A stretch of DNA of 64,000 nt from Pseudorhodobacter aquimaris. Its GTDB lineage: Bacteria; Pseudomonadota; Alphaproteobacteria; Rhodobacterales; Rhodobacteraceae. Location of the stretch: assembly GCF_001202025.1 (NCBI RefSeq), contig NZ_LGHS01000072.1, forward strand, positions 102,782 to 166,781, given 5' to 3'. A program made the position numbers and the translations under genes. This document shows, piece after piece, positions 39,166 to 48,279 of the stretch (position 1 is the stretch's first letter; every line of letters starts with the position of its first letter). The notes below the pieces were generated by a model. It was not told the origin of the DNA. It did no database searches and saw nothing but the letters and a program-made list of their open reading frames with translations.

Positions 39166-41187
39166 TTGGATATTGCCACACTGCGCGCACAGCACCCCGA
39201 CCATTGGAACAAGGCCTGTGCCATTCGTACGCTCACACTGGATGCGGTTGCTGCTGCCAACTCCGGCCACTCGGGCATGCCGATGGGGATGGCGGATGTG
39301 GCCACGGTGCTTTTTGAAAAACACCTGAAGTTTGATCCGCTGGCACCACATTGGCCCGACCGGGACCGTTTTATCCTGTCGGCGGGGCATGGCTCCATGC
39401 TGCTCTATTCGCTGCTGCATCTGACAGGCTATGCCGATATGACGCTGGATCAGATCAAGAACTTCCGCCAATGGGGCGCGATCACGGCCGGTCACCCCGA
39501 ATACGGCCATGCAACAGGAATTGAGACCACAACCGGCCCGCTGGGTCAGGGCATTTCCAATGCCGTCGGTTTTGCCATGGCCGAGGAACATCTGCGCGCG
39601 CGCTGGGGTGCCAAGGTCATCGACCACTTCACCTATGTCATCGCGGGTGACGGTTGTTTGATGGAAGGCGTCAGCCAAGAGGCGATCGGCCTTGCCGGCA
39701 AGCATGAGCTGTCGCGCCTGATCGTAATGTGGGACAACAACGACATCACCATCGACGGCAAGGTATCCCTGTCCGACATCACCGACCAAAAGGCCCGCTT
39801 TGCCGCAAGCGGTTGGGATGTCTTCGAATGTGACGGCCATGATCCGGTGGATATCGACCGCGCCATCACCGCCGCCAAGAAAACCCCGCGTCCGGCAATG
39901 ATCGCCTGCAAAACCCATATCGCATTGGGCTCTTCGGCGCAGGACACTTCCAAGGGTCACGGCGCGCTCACCTCGCCCGAGCTGATCGCAGAAACCCGCA
40001 AGGTTTATGGCTGGCCCCACGGTCCCTTTGAAATCCCTGCCGATATCAAACAGGCATGGGAGGCAATCGGCGCCCGCGGTCTGGATACCCGCAAGGCATG
40101 GGAGGGCCGTTTTGACACGCTCTCCGACACCCGCAAGGCCGAATTCACCCGCAGCTTCAAACGTGAGGCGCCGAATAAGCTGGCAGCCATCGTGCGCGCG
40201 TTGAAAAAGCAGGCGGTGGAAACCATGCCGAAGCTCGCCACCCGCGCCGCGTCTGAAAAGGCGTTGGAGGTTATCAATCCGGTGATGAAGGAAACCATAG
40301 GCGGCTCGGCCGATCTGACCGGGTCCAATAACACCAAGACCGGCGATCTGGGTATGTTCTCGCCTGAAAACCGGGCCGGACGCTATGTCTATTACGGCAT
40401 CCGCGAACATGGCATGGCGGCGGCGATGAACGGCATGGCGCTGCATGGCGGTGTGCGGCCCTATTCGGGCACCTTCATGTGCTTTACCGATTACGCGCGC
40501 CCTGCGATGCGGCTTTCGGCGCTGATGGGGGTTCCTGTGGTCTATGTGATGACCCACGACTCCATCGGTCTGGGTGAGGATGGCCCGACCCACCAGCCCG
40601 TTGAACATCTGGCGATCAGCCGCGCCACCCCCAATACGCTTGTTCTGCGCCCTGCCGATCAGGTGGAAACCGCCGAGGCCTGGGAAGTGGCGCTGTCGCA
40701 AACCAAGACCCCTTCGGTCATGGCCTTGTCGCGTCAGGGGCTGCCCGCGGTGCGCAGCAAACACGTCAACCAGAACCTCGTCGCCAAAGGCGCCTATGTG
40801 CTGCAAGAGGCCGAGGCCAAGCGTCAGGTGATCCTGATCGCGACCGGCTCTGAGGTCGAGATCGCGGTTAAGGCCCGCGCGCTGTTGGAGGCCGAGGGCA
40901 TTGGTGCCCGCGTGGTGTCCATGCCTTGTATGGAGCTGTTTGCCGAGCAAGACGACGCCTATCGCCGCAAGATCCTGCCCCCCGGCCCCGTGCGGGTCGC
41001 AATCGAGGCCGGCGTTCGCACCGGCTGGGACAAATGGCTGTTGGGTCAGGGTGGCCGCGAACAAAAAGCCGCCTTCGTCGGGATGGACAGCTTTGGCGCC
41101 TCGGCCCCGGCAGAGCGTCTTTATGAAGAGTTCGGCATCACCGCTGAAAATGCAGCGGCACAGGCCAAATCCCTCTTGGGCCTGTAA
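39166..41187 (+). CDS. tkt: Transketolase
   Basis: Thiamine-diphosphate enzyme moving two-carbon units in the pentose phosphate/Calvin network. The best start is TTG at 39166, eight bases after GAAGGA. It gives [23 protein letters not shown] and a 673-residue protein, the normal length; ATG starts further upstream would add 60 unrelated residues. Motifs: [11 protein letters not shown], the TPP loop [18 protein letters not shown] (about 155-172) with [10 protein letters not shown], and the second-half [17 protein letters not shown] and [17 protein letters not shown]. Complete. A hairpin at 41201 separates it from the convergent pyrimidine operon. Confidence 0.96.
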   Translation: MDIATLRAQHPDHWNKACAIRTLTLDAVAAANSGHSGMPMGMADVATVLFEKHLKFDPLAPHWPDRDRFILSAGHGSMLLYSLLHLTGYADMTLDQIKNFRQWGAITAGHPEYGHATGIETTTGPLGQGISNAVGFAMAEEHLRARWGAKVIDHFTYVIAGDGCLMEGVSQEAIGLAGKHELSRLIVMWDNNDITIDGKVSLSDITDQKARFAASGWDVFECDGHDPVDIDRAITAAKKTPRPAMIACKTHIALGSSAQDTSKGHGALTSPELIAETRKVYGWPHGPFEIPADIKQAWEAIGARGLDTRKAWEGRFDTLSDTRKAEFTRSFKREAPNKLAAIVRALKKQAVETMPKLATRAASEKALEVINPVMKETIGGSADLTGSNNTKTGDLGMFSPENRAGRYVYYGIREHGMAAAMNGMALHGGVRPYSGTFMCFTDYARPAMRLSALMGVPVVYVMTHDSIGLGEDGPTHQPVEHLAISRATPNTLVLRPADQVETAEAWEVALSQTKTPSVMALSRQGLPAVRSKHVNQNLVAKGAYVLQEAEAKRQVILIATGSEVEIAVKARALLEAEGIGARVVSMPCMELFAEQDDAYRRKILPPGPVRVAIEAGVRTGWDKWLLGQGGREQKAAFVGMDSFGASAPAERLYEEFGITAENAAAQAKSLLGL

Positions 41188-41192
41188 CACCA

Positions 41193-41231
41193 AATAAAAA
41201 CGGCCAAGCCCTGACGATCGGGGCTTGGCCG
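41193..41231 (-). terminator. Terminator of the pyrimidine ABC operon
   Basis: Perfect 11-bp stem CGGCCAAGCCC (41201-41211) / GGGCTTGGCCG (41221-41231) with a 9-nt loop. Read on the minus strand it is followed by TTTTTATTTGG, so it ends the leftward operon 20 bp after its last stop codon. It may also serve tkt. Confidence 0.8.
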
Positions 41232-41250
41232 CACATCAGGCAACTAGGGC

Positions 41251-42231
41251 TTATGGAAAGGCCTTATCCGTAATTGCCAAAGTATAGGCACCCTCCGGTT
41301 CCTTAGAAATTACCGGATCGGAACCACCGCCCAACAAGGTCGCCACCGTGCGCTCATAATCCGCCAGATCCAGCGCACCATTGCTGCCCGCCGTCAGCTT
41401 GGCCACTTCTGCCATCATCCGCTTTTGGTGGCTTTCGGTCTGCGCGCCGGTCTCGTCATTGTCCAAGACCATCATAGCAGCCTCATCGGTGTTCTCTTCG
41501 GCCCATTTCCAGCCCTTCATCGAGGCACGCACAAAGCGGACCATCTTATCCTCAAAGGCTGGGTCCTTCAGGTTTTCTTCCAGCACATAAAGCCCGTCTT
41601 CAAGCGTAGAGACCCCTTCATCCTCATATTTGAAGGTAATCAGATCCTCTTCGCCGATGCCTGCATCAATGACCTGCCAATATTCATTATAGGTCATGGT
41701 CGAAATGCAGGCCGCCTGCTTTTGCAGCAATGGGTCCACGTTGAACCCCTGCTTGAGGACCTCAACCCCGTCAGGCCCGCCCTCGGTCGGGATGCCAAGC
41801 GTGCTCATCCAGCTCAGGAAAGGGTATTCATTACCAAAGAACCAAACGCCAAGTGTCTTGCCCTTGAAATCATCCGGACTGGTCACACCGTTTTCCTTCA
41901 GACAGGTCAGCATCATCCCCGAGGCTTTGTAGGGCTGCGCGATATTGACCACCGGCGCGCCCTGTTCGCGCGCGGCCAGCGCCGATGGCATCCAGTCGAC
42001 CATCACATCTGCACCGCCGCCCATCAAAACCTGCACCGGCGCCACATCCGGCCCGCCCGCCTTGATGGTGACATTCAGCCCTTCATCGTCGTAAAACCCG
42101 TTCTCAAGGGCGGCATAATACCCGCCAAACTGCGCCTGCGTGACCCATTTGAGCTGTAGCGTGACATCATCGGCTGCCTGCGCAGTTCCGGCCATCAAGA
42201 TCACCGCAACAGAAGTAAGTAGCTTGTTCAT
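41251..42231 (-). CDS. ABC transporter substrate-binding protein, NMT1/THI5-like
   Basis: A 326-residue periplasmic binding protein with a signal peptide (cleavage AQA/ADD after residue 19). It opens DVTLQLKWVTQAQFGGYYAALENGFY, the signature of the NMT1/THI5 family that binds pyrimidine-like ligands such as thiamine precursors, riboflavin or nucleobases. A GGADVMVDWMPSALAAREQG loop and the binding-site region GVWFFGNEYPF follow. It is last in the operon with dihydropyrimidinase and the C-N hydrolase, so a pyrimidine base or its dihydro form is the likely ligand. That is inference. Confidence 0.85.
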   Translation of the reverse strand: MNKLLTSVAVILMAGTAQAADDVTLQLKWVTQAQFGGYYAALENGFYDDEGLNVTIKAGGPDVAPVQVLMGGGADVMVDWMPSALAAREQGAPVVNIAQPYKASGMMLTCLKENGVTSPDDFKGKTLGVWFFGNEYPFLSWMSTLGIPTEGGPDGVEVLKQGFNVDPLLQKQAACISTMTYNEYWQVIDAGIGEEDLITFKYEDEGVSTLEDGLYVLEENLKDPAFEDKMVRFVRASMKGWKWAEENTDEAAMMVLDNDETGAQTESHQKRMMAEVAKLTAGSNGALDLADYERTVATLLGGGSDPVISKEPEGAYTLAITDKAFP

Positions 42232-42255
42232 TTCCAGTCTCCCCTATGGGGCCGT

Positions 42256-43329
42256 TCAGCGGCCCCTCTGTGAAGGGTGCCAGAATGTCACCCCTTTTTC
42301 GATCATCGCAACGACGGCGTAAAAGGCCGATCCAGCCAGTGCCGCCACTGCAATCTCTGACCAGACCATATCAAGCCCTAACCGGCCAACCTCGGTGCTA
42401 ATGCGAAAGCCCATACCTTGCGTCGGGCTGCCAAAGAATTCGGCCACGATTGCGCCGATCATCGCCAGGGTCGTCGCGATCTTTAGCCCGTTGAAAACAA
42501 AGGGCATCGCCGCAGGCAGCCGCAGCTTGAAAAGCCCTTGCCAATAGCTTGCCGAATAGGTGGCCATCAGGTCGCGCTGCATCTTGTCGCTGGCCTGCAA
42601 GCCTTCGACCGTGTTCACGAGCACTGGGAAAAACACCATGACGACAACCACCGCCGCCTTGGAGTGCCAGTCAAAACCGAACCACATCACCAAGATCGGC
42701 GCGATGCCCACGATTGGCAGGGCCGCAACGAAATTGGCCACCGGCAGCAACCCGCGCTGCAAAAACGGGGAGCGGTCCACCGCCACTGCGGCCAGCACGG
42801 CGGCACTGCACCCCATGGCATAACCGCTGAGCGCGCCCTTGACGAAGGTTTGCACGAAATCGCCCCACAGCACGTCAAGGCTGCTGGCAAACCGTGCGGC
42901 AATCGCGCTTGGCGCCGGTACGAATACGGGCGAAACTTCAAGCCCCAGCACCGCAATCTCCCAGAGCCACAGCACCGCTGCCCCGAATACCAAAGGCGCC
43001 AAAAGCCGCAATGCACGGGTCGCCAGCGGATGTCGGACCCGTAGCTCAACCAATAGCGACACTGCGATCCATGCCAAGATCCATACCAGAATCACCGAAA
43101 GCCAAGTCAGCGCAGTAAAACCCTGCGCGTCCAACACCCCAACCCCAAGCCAAGCTGCAATCAACAGATAGGCAAAGGCCATCACCGGCCGCCCTGCCAG
43201 CACCGCAAAGAGCATCACCCCAAGCAACGCGACCGCCCCCAAGGTATCATGCCCCAGCGCCGCAAATCCGGCACCGATCAAGGCCGTGATCGCCGCAACT
43301 CCGCGCAGATAAACCGCTTTGCCCTTCAT
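42256..43329 (-). CDS. ABC transporter permease with extended N-terminus
   Basis: A 357-residue permease. The C-terminal 250 residues are the usual SsuC/TauC-like core with the EAA-type loop ATYSASYWQGLFKLRLPAAMPF. The first 110 residues form about four extra hydrophobic helices (GVAAITALIGAGFAALG, AVALLGVMLFAVLAG, MAFAYLLIAAWLGVG, LSVILVWILAWIAVSLLVE). It overlaps the preceding permease by ATGA and lies 24 bp before the binding-protein gene. It forms a heteromeric channel with the other permease for the NMT1-type binding protein. Confidence 0.83.
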   Translation of the reverse strand: MKGKAVYLRGVAAITALIGAGFAALGHDTLGAVALLGVMLFAVLAGRPVMAFAYLLIAAWLGVGVLDAQGFTALTWLSVILVWILAWIAVSLLVELRVRHPLATRALRLLAPLVFGAAVLWLWEIAVLGLEVSPVFVPAPSAIAARFASSLDVLWGDFVQTFVKGALSGYAMGCSAAVLAAVAVDRSPFLQRGLLPVANFVAALPIVGIAPILVMWFGFDWHSKAAVVVVMVFFPVLVNTVEGLQASDKMQRDLMATYSASYWQGLFKLRLPAAMPFVFNGLKIATTLAMIGAIVAEFFGSPTQGMGFRISTEVGRLGLDMVWSEIAVAALAGSAFYAVVAMIEKGVTFWHPSQRGR

Positions 43330-44219
43330 CGCCCGAACCCCATCCGTTTAAGGGTTCCGCGCTGTAGTGCACCGATCAAAATCACCGAGGCCGCTGCAAG
43401 ACTTGCCGCCACAAACAGGGTGGCCCAAATCTGGATGGTCTGCCCGTAGTAAGATCCGGCCAGCAAGCGCGTGCCCAAGCCCGCCCCGCCCAAAGGCATC
43501 TCGGCCACGATCGTTCCCACCAATGAGGCCGCAACCCCCACCTTCAGGCTGGCAAACAGATAGGGCATAGAGGCCGGAAACCGCAGCTTCCAAAGCCCCT
43601 GCGCGGGCGTTGCATTATAGGTGCGCAGCAGGTCCAGCTGCATCGCATCGGGCGCGCGCTGCCCCTTGACCATGCCAACCACAACGGGAAAAAAGCTCAG
43701 ATAAGCCGCGATAAGCGCCTTGGGCAGCAGCCCCGAAACGCCCACCGCATTCAGGACCACCACAATCATCGGCGCGATGGCGACAATCGGGATGGTCTGG
43801 CTGGCGATTGCCCAAGGCATCACCGAGGCATCCATCGCCTTGTTGTACACAATGCCCACGGCCAGCAAGATCCCGAAGCCCGAGCCAATCGCAAAGCCCA
43901 AAAGCGTTGCAGAAAATGTCACCCACGCATGCAGCAACAACCCGCGGTTCGACAGGCTGCCCGACCGCACCAACCCCTTGCGTCCGTGAACCTCCTCTCC
44001 CCAAGTCAGTTTCCATAGTTCTGCGGCGACCTGATGCGGGACCGGCAGCACGGGCCGCTCTTGGGCCATGGTACGCGGCACAATCTCGGCCCAGCCGATC
44101 GTGCTATCGGCCCGCGCGGCCTGATCGCGTTCCCATTGCGCATTGAGCAAAACGGCCGCCCCATACCAGATCGCAAGGATACACCCCAAAACCACTAGAA
44201 CCGGGCCAATCGTTTTCAT
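43326..44219 (-). CDS. ABC transporter permease
   Basis: A 297-residue inner-membrane subunit starting MKTIGPVLVVLGCILAIWYGA, with GGAGG six bases before the ATG at 44219. About six helices in the BPD_transp_1 pattern, with the coupling loop LRTYNATPAQGLWKLRFPASMPYLF. A long first periplasmic segment (residues 23-80) carries LPVPHQVAAELWKLTWGEEVHGRKG. It overlaps the second permease by four bases. Same operon as dihydropyrimidinase. Confidence 0.85.
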   Translation of the reverse strand: MKTIGPVLVVLGCILAIWYGAAVLLNAQWERDQAARADSTIGWAEIVPRTMAQERPVLPVPHQVAAELWKLTWGEEVHGRKGLVRSGSLSNRGLLLHAWVTFSATLLGFAIGSGFGILLAVGIVYNKAMDASVMPWAIASQTIPIVAIAPMIVVVLNAVGVSGLLPKALIAAYLSFFPVVVGMVKGQRAPDAMQLDLLRTYNATPAQGLWKLRFPASMPYLFASLKVGVAASLVGTIVAEMPLGGAGLGTRLLAGSYYGQTIQIWATLFVAASLAAASVILIGALQRGTLKRMGFGR

Positions 44220-44270
44220 CCCCGGCCTCCGGTTTTCTGCGCCGTGCAAAGGGTGGGGCAAAGGGTGGGA

Positions 44271-45065
44271 TTAGACATCATCAGAATGCCCCGCTCTCAA
44301 CCCTTCGCGCACACGGTGCGCCACCTCGATGAACGCCGCGCTGTCGCGTATATCCAAGGGGCGGATGCGCGGTAGCGGGCTTTCGATCACATCGGCAATT
44401 CGGCCCGGTCGGGGACTCATCACCACGATTTTAGTGCTTAGATAGACCGCCTCGGGGATGGAATGGGTGACAAAGGCGATGGTCTTTTCGGTCCGCGCCC
44501 AAAGTTTGAGCAGCTCTTCATTCAGGTGGTCGCGCACAATTTCATCAAGCGCGCCAAAGGGTTCATCCATCAGCAGGATTTCCGCATCAAAGGCCAAGGC
44601 GCGCGCGATGCTGGCCCGCTGCTGCATCCCGCCCGACAACTGCCAAGGGAATTTCTTGCCAAAGCCCTTCAGGTCCACCAGTTCCAGAACGCGCTCCACC
44701 CGCTGGTCCTGATCGGCGCGCGAAAACCCCATGATCTCAAGCGGAAGGCGGATGTTGCCGCCGATTGTGCGCCAAGGGTAAAGCCCCGCCGCCTGAAACA
44801 CATAGCCATATGCGCGGGCGCGGCGCGCCTCATCCGCGCTCATCCCGTTCACGCTCAGCTCGCCGCCCGTGGGGGTCTCCAAGCCCGCGATACAGCGCAG
44901 GAAAGTGGTCTTGCCACAGCCTGACGGGCCGATGAAGCTGACGAAATCCCCTTTTTCAATCGTAAGGTTCACCCCCGTCAACGCATGGACCGGCCCGTCA
45001 GAGGTCTGGAACGTCAGCTCCACATCGTTGGCCGTGATCACCGCCGGGGTCGCTTTCTCCGTCAT
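44271..45065 (-). CDS. ABC transporter ATPase (SsuB/TauB type)
   Basis: A 264-residue nucleotide-binding subunit. Walker A GPSGCGKTT (about residue 43), Q-loop YVFQAAGLYPWRTI, signature LSGGMQQRASIARAL, Walker B ILLMDEPFGALDE, switch His TLAFVTHS-type segment IAFVTHSIPEAVYLS. This is the nitrate/sulfonate/taurine-type ATPase group that normally works with NMT1-like binding proteins, consistent with its neighbours. It is 40 bp downstream of the dihydropyrimidinase gene. Confidence 0.9.
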   Translation of the reverse strand: MTEKATPAVITANDVELTFQTSDGPVHALTGVNLTIEKGDFVSFIGPSGCGKTTFLRCIAGLETPTGGELSVNGMSADEARRARAYGYVFQAAGLYPWRTIGGNIRLPLEIMGFSRADQDQRVERVLELVDLKGFGKKFPWQLSGGMQQRASIARALAFDAEILLMDEPFGALDEIVRDHLNEELLKLWARTEKTIAFVTHSIPEAVYLSTKIVVMSPRPGRIADVIESPLPRIRPLDIRDSAAFIEVAHRVREGLRAGHSDDV

Positions 45066-45105
45066 AGTGCTTCCTTGTGCTGGACCCCGGATTGGCGCAT
45101 CGCAA

Positions 45106-46557
45106 TCAAACCCCGCTGGCCGGTATGCCGGACCGTTCGACGGGGCGTGGTGCGGTCAACTCTTTCCACTGGCTTAGCGCGCGGTTCACCGCCCCATTGG
45201 GCGTGCGGGCGACAAATTCACCGTGGCCCTCCTTGCTGCGCATCTCGCCGTCATGCACCGCGACATGGCCTCGGCTGAGCGTAAAGCGCGGCAGGCCTTT
45301 GACGGCTTTACCCTCAAACACGTTGTAATCAATGGCCGATTGCTGCGCGCCTGCGGTGATGACCTTTTCCTTTTGCGGGTCCCAGACCACCAGATCGGCA
45401 TCCGACCCCACGGCCACGGCCCCTTTTCGCGGATACATCCCAAAGATTTTCGCCGCATTGGTCGAGGTGGCCGCCACAAATTCATTCATCGTGATCCGGC
45501 CCGTGTTCACGCCGTAGGTCCAAAGCATCGGCATCCGGTCCTCCAGCCCGCCGGTGCCATTGGGGATCTTGGTGAAATCACCCACACCAAAGCGTTTTTG
45601 TTCCGTGCTAAAGGCACAGTGATCGGTGGCCACAACCGAGAGCGAGCCTGCCGACAATCCCGCCCAGAGGCTGTCTTGATGCATTTTATTGCGGAACGGC
45701 GGCGACATCACACGGCGGGCGGCATGGTCCCAATCGGGGTTGAAATACTCGCTCTCGTCCAAGGTCAGATGCTGGATAAGCGGCTCCCCCCAGACGCGTT
45801 TGCCCTGCTGGCGCGCACGGCGGATCGCCTCATGGCTTTCTTCACAAGAGGTATGCACCACATAAAGCGGCGCGCCCGCCATATCGGCGATCATGATGGC
45901 ACGGTTTGTGGCCTCGCCCTCAACCTGCGTCGGACGGGAATAGGCGTGCGCCTCGGGGCCGGTGTTGCCCTCAGCCAAAAGGCGCGCGGACATTTCGGCC
46001 ACTACATCCCCGTTTTCGGCATGAACCATCGCAATCGCGCCCAGATCATGCACCCGCTGAAAGCTGGAATAAAGCTCATCATCATTGACCATCAACGCGC
46101 CCTTATAGGCGAGGAAATGCTTGAAGCTGGTGATGCCCTTGTCGACAACCTTGGCCATGTCATCAAAGACCTTCTCGCCCCACCAGGTGATCGCCATATG
46201 ATAGGAGTAATCGCAATGCGCGCGGCCCGATTTATTGTGCCACATATCCAGCGCATCCAAGAGCCCCTGACCCGGCGCAGGCAGCGCAAAGTCGATGACC
46301 ATCGTGGTGCCACCCGCAAGCGCCGCGCGGGTACCGGATTCGAAATCGTCGGTGGAGTAGGTGCCCATGAAGGGCATCTCCAGATGGGTATGCGGGTCAA
46401 TCCCGCCGGGCATGATGTAACACCCCGTAGCGTCCAGCACCTCATCGCCCGCAAGCGATGGCCCGATGGCGGCGATCTTGCCGCCTTCGATCAAGACATC
46501 CGCCGTATAGGTCAGATCATGGGTTACAACCGTGCCGCCTTTGATCACCGTACTCAT
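45106..46557 (-). CDS. hydA: Dihydropyrimidinase (D-hydantoinase)
   Basis: Opens the ring of dihydrouracil/dihydrothymine to N-carbamoyl-beta-amino acids, the second step of reductive pyrimidine degradation. 483 residues. Binuclear metal site: HTH in GGIDPHTHLEMPF (about residue 60), carbamylated Lys in GITSFKHFLAYKG (about 150), His in VHAENGDVVAEM (about 183) and VVHTSCEESHEAI (about 237), Asp in VVATDHCAFSTEQK (about 316). All present. The flanking importer, C-N hydrolase and PreTA favour dihydropyrimidine over plain hydantoin as substrate. Confidence 0.94.
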   Translation of the reverse strand: MSTVIKGGTVVTHDLTYTADVLIEGGKIAAIGPSLAGDEVLDATGCYIMPGGIDPHTHLEMPFMGTYSTDDFESGTRAALAGGTTMVIDFALPAPGQGLLDALDMWHNKSGRAHCDYSYHMAITWWGEKVFDDMAKVVDKGITSFKHFLAYKGALMVNDDELYSSFQRVHDLGAIAMVHAENGDVVAEMSARLLAEGNTGPEAHAYSRPTQVEGEATNRAIMIADMAGAPLYVVHTSCEESHEAIRRARQQGKRVWGEPLIQHLTLDESEYFNPDWDHAARRVMSPPFRNKMHQDSLWAGLSAGSLSVVATDHCAFSTEQKRFGVGDFTKIPNGTGGLEDRMPMLWTYGVNTGRITMNEFVAATSTNAAKIFGMYPRKGAVAVGSDADLVVWDPQKEKVITAGAQQSAIDYNVFEGKAVKGLPRFTLSRGHVAVHDGEMRSKEGHGEFVARTPNGAVNRALSQWKELTAPRPVERSGIPASGV

Positions 46558-46617
46558 CCGTCAGTCTCCCCTATCCGCGTAAAACCTGTCTGGCCGAATG
46601 GCCGATGGTGACGGCCC

Positions 46618-47868
46618 TCAGGCCACCACGCCTGCCACCTCCAGCACTGTATGGAACATCACATCGGTGCCCGCTGCCGCCCATTCGGGGCTGATTTCCT
46701 CGGCCTCGTTATGGCTAAGGCCGTCCACGCAAGGACACATGATCATCACGGTCGGCGCCACGCGGTTGATCCAGCAAGCATCATGGCCCGCGCCCGAAAT
46801 CAGATCCATATGGCTGTAGCCAAGCCGCTCTGCCGCAGCGCGCACCACTTTCACAAGGTCCGCGTCAAAGGTGACGGGGTCGAAATGGCCGACGTCCTCT
46901 ATCGAGACACCAAGCCCCAGTTCGGCGGCAACCGCATGGGCGGCGCGCGTCACCTCGGCCTTCATCGCGTCCAGCTTGTCCTGATCGGGACTGCGGATAT
47001 CGACGGTAAAGACCGCCTTGCCGGGGATCACATTGCGGCTGTTGGGATAAACATTGACCTGTCCCACAGCGCCTACAGCACCGGGTTGATGGCTCATGGC
47101 GATGCGGTGGACGGCCTCGGTGATCCGCGCCATGCCCAGACCCGCATTGACCCGCATGTTCATCGGCGTAGAGCCGGTATGCGCATCCTTGCCCGTCAGC
47201 GTAATCTCCAACCACCAAAGGCCCTGCCCGTGGGTCACAACGCCGACATCACGGCCCTCGGCCTCCAGAATAGGGCCTTGCTCGATATGCAGCTCGATCA
47301 TCGCGTGCATCTTGCGCGCCCCGACCTTTTCATCGCCGACCCAGCCGATCCGCGCCAGCTCATCCCCAAAGCGCAGCCCCTCGCCGTCCTGGCGGTCGTA
47401 AGCGTATCCCTGACTGTGCATCCCGGCAAAAACACCGCTTGCCAACATCGCAGGCGCAAAACGCGCGCCTTCCTCGTTCGTCCAATTGGTCACGACGATC
47501 GGATGTTTGGTCTTGATGCCTGCATCATTCATAGAGCGGACAACCTCCAGCGCGCCCAAGACCCCGAGCACCCCGTCATATTTCCCGCCTGTCGGCTGGG
47601 TATCAAGGTGGCTGCCCATATAGACCGGCAAAGCGTCTGCATCCGTACCCTCACGCGTGGCAAACATATTGCCCATGGTATCGACACCCATGCTCATACC
47701 CGCAGCCTCACACCAGCTTTGGAACAAGGCGCGGCCCTTGGCATCCTCATCGGTCAGGGTCTGGCGGTTGTTACCACCCGCAACACCGGGGCCGATCTGC
47801 GCCATTTCCATCAGGCTATCCCACAAGCGTTCGCCATTGATCCGTAGATTTTCACCCGGTGCTGCCAT
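46618..47868 (-). CDS. Zn-dependent C-N hydrolase, probable beta-ureidopropionase (M20 family)
   Basis: A 416-residue amidohydrolase of the M20 allantoate amidohydrolase / N-carbamoyl-amino-acid hydrolase group. Metal ligands: His and Asp in MGSHLDTQPTGGKYDGVLG (about 88), Glu pair in NWTNEEGARFAP (about 130), His in IELHIEQGPILE (about 193), late His in SGAGHDACWINRVAPT (about 385). It should convert N-carbamoyl-beta-alanine to beta-alanine, CO2 and ammonia, completing the pathway. It is the first gene of the operon; a RutR-like operator lies 77 bp upstream. Allantoate hydrolase is an alternative by sequence, but context speaks against it. Confidence 0.87.
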   Translation of the reverse strand: MAAPGENLRINGERLWDSLMEMAQIGPGVAGGNNRQTLTDEDAKGRALFQSWCEAAGMSMGVDTMGNMFATREGTDADALPVYMGSHLDTQPTGGKYDGVLGVLGALEVVRSMNDAGIKTKHPIVVTNWTNEEGARFAPAMLASGVFAGMHSQGYAYDRQDGEGLRFGDELARIGWVGDEKVGARKMHAMIELHIEQGPILEAEGRDVGVVTHGQGLWWLEITLTGKDAHTGSTPMNMRVNAGLGMARITEAVHRIAMSHQPGAVGAVGQVNVYPNSRNVIPGKAVFTVDIRSPDQDKLDAMKAEVTRAAHAVAAELGLGVSIEDVGHFDPVTFDADLVKVVRAAAERLGYSHMDLISGAGHDACWINRVAPTVMIMCPCVDGLSHNEAEEISPEWAAAGTDVMFHTVLEVAGVVA

Positions 47869-48279
47869 TTTCCAACCTTCCCTAAATGCAGGCCCTTATT
47901 CGGGGCTCTTGCGCAGATATGCTTGGGCCACAGCGCAGCACAAGCTGACCAACCGGTCAAGAAAATTCGCCGCAGTTTTGCGACAAGATCCCACGCGCCC
48001 GCAATTGCATCAGTTCTAGCCTTGGCTGCTAAAAAACCGGCACGCCCCGCACCAGGACCTGCTTGTGTCATGCCGCTGCCCACAGCTAATTCTACGCCGC
48101 AAACCGGTTCGCACTGGCTGGGCACAAGACGCGGCAATCTCATAACTTTTGTTTTTACCTATTTAAATCAGGTACCTAATTATAGCTTTTCATGTCAGCT
48201 AAGCGTTTGACCGAATTGCCAAGCCGGTCTAGACTTTGTCATCCGTCGGCTTGGACCCGACCCAGAAGCAGGATGGCAA
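47869..48279. other. 411-bp divergent regulatory region of the pyrimidine locus
   Basis: Gene-free interval between the C-N hydrolase (leftward) and the RutR-type regulator (rightward). It contains the RutR-like operator at 47945 and an AT-rich block around 48140-48190 (GCAATCTCATAACTTTTG, then TTTAAATCAGGTACC) that could hold promoters. A separated pair TTGACC at 48207 and GGTC near 48225 resembles operator half-sites with the wrong spacing. Confidence 0.6.
47945..47960. promoter_or_regulatory. RutR-like operator before the pyrimidine operon
   Basis: CTGACCAACCGGTCAA matches the E. coli RutR palindrome TTGACCA-NN-TGGTCAA at 12 of 14 defined positions. It lies 77 bp upstream of the C-N hydrolase start and 320 bp before the RutR-type gene. 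Confidence 0.65.

Noticed and set aside
39040..41193. 717-codon open frame on the minus strand across tkt
   Set aside because: It is the antisense shadow of transketolase, created by the high-GC third-position bias. Its translation is rich in His, Arg and Gln with no family resemblance.
45223..46611. 462-codon plus-strand frame across hydA
   Set aside because: Antisense of the dihydropyrimidinase, whose metal ligands are all intact on the minus strand. No ribosome site, and unprotein-like composition.
46651..47847. 398-codon plus-strand frame opposite the C-N hydrolase
   Set aside because: Shadow of a well-supported M20 enzyme.
48207..48228. Third RutR operator just before the regulator gene
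   Set aside because: TTGACC and GGTC half-sites are present, but the spacing is far longer than the 4-bp centre between CC and GG in the palindrome, so it does not fit the known site.
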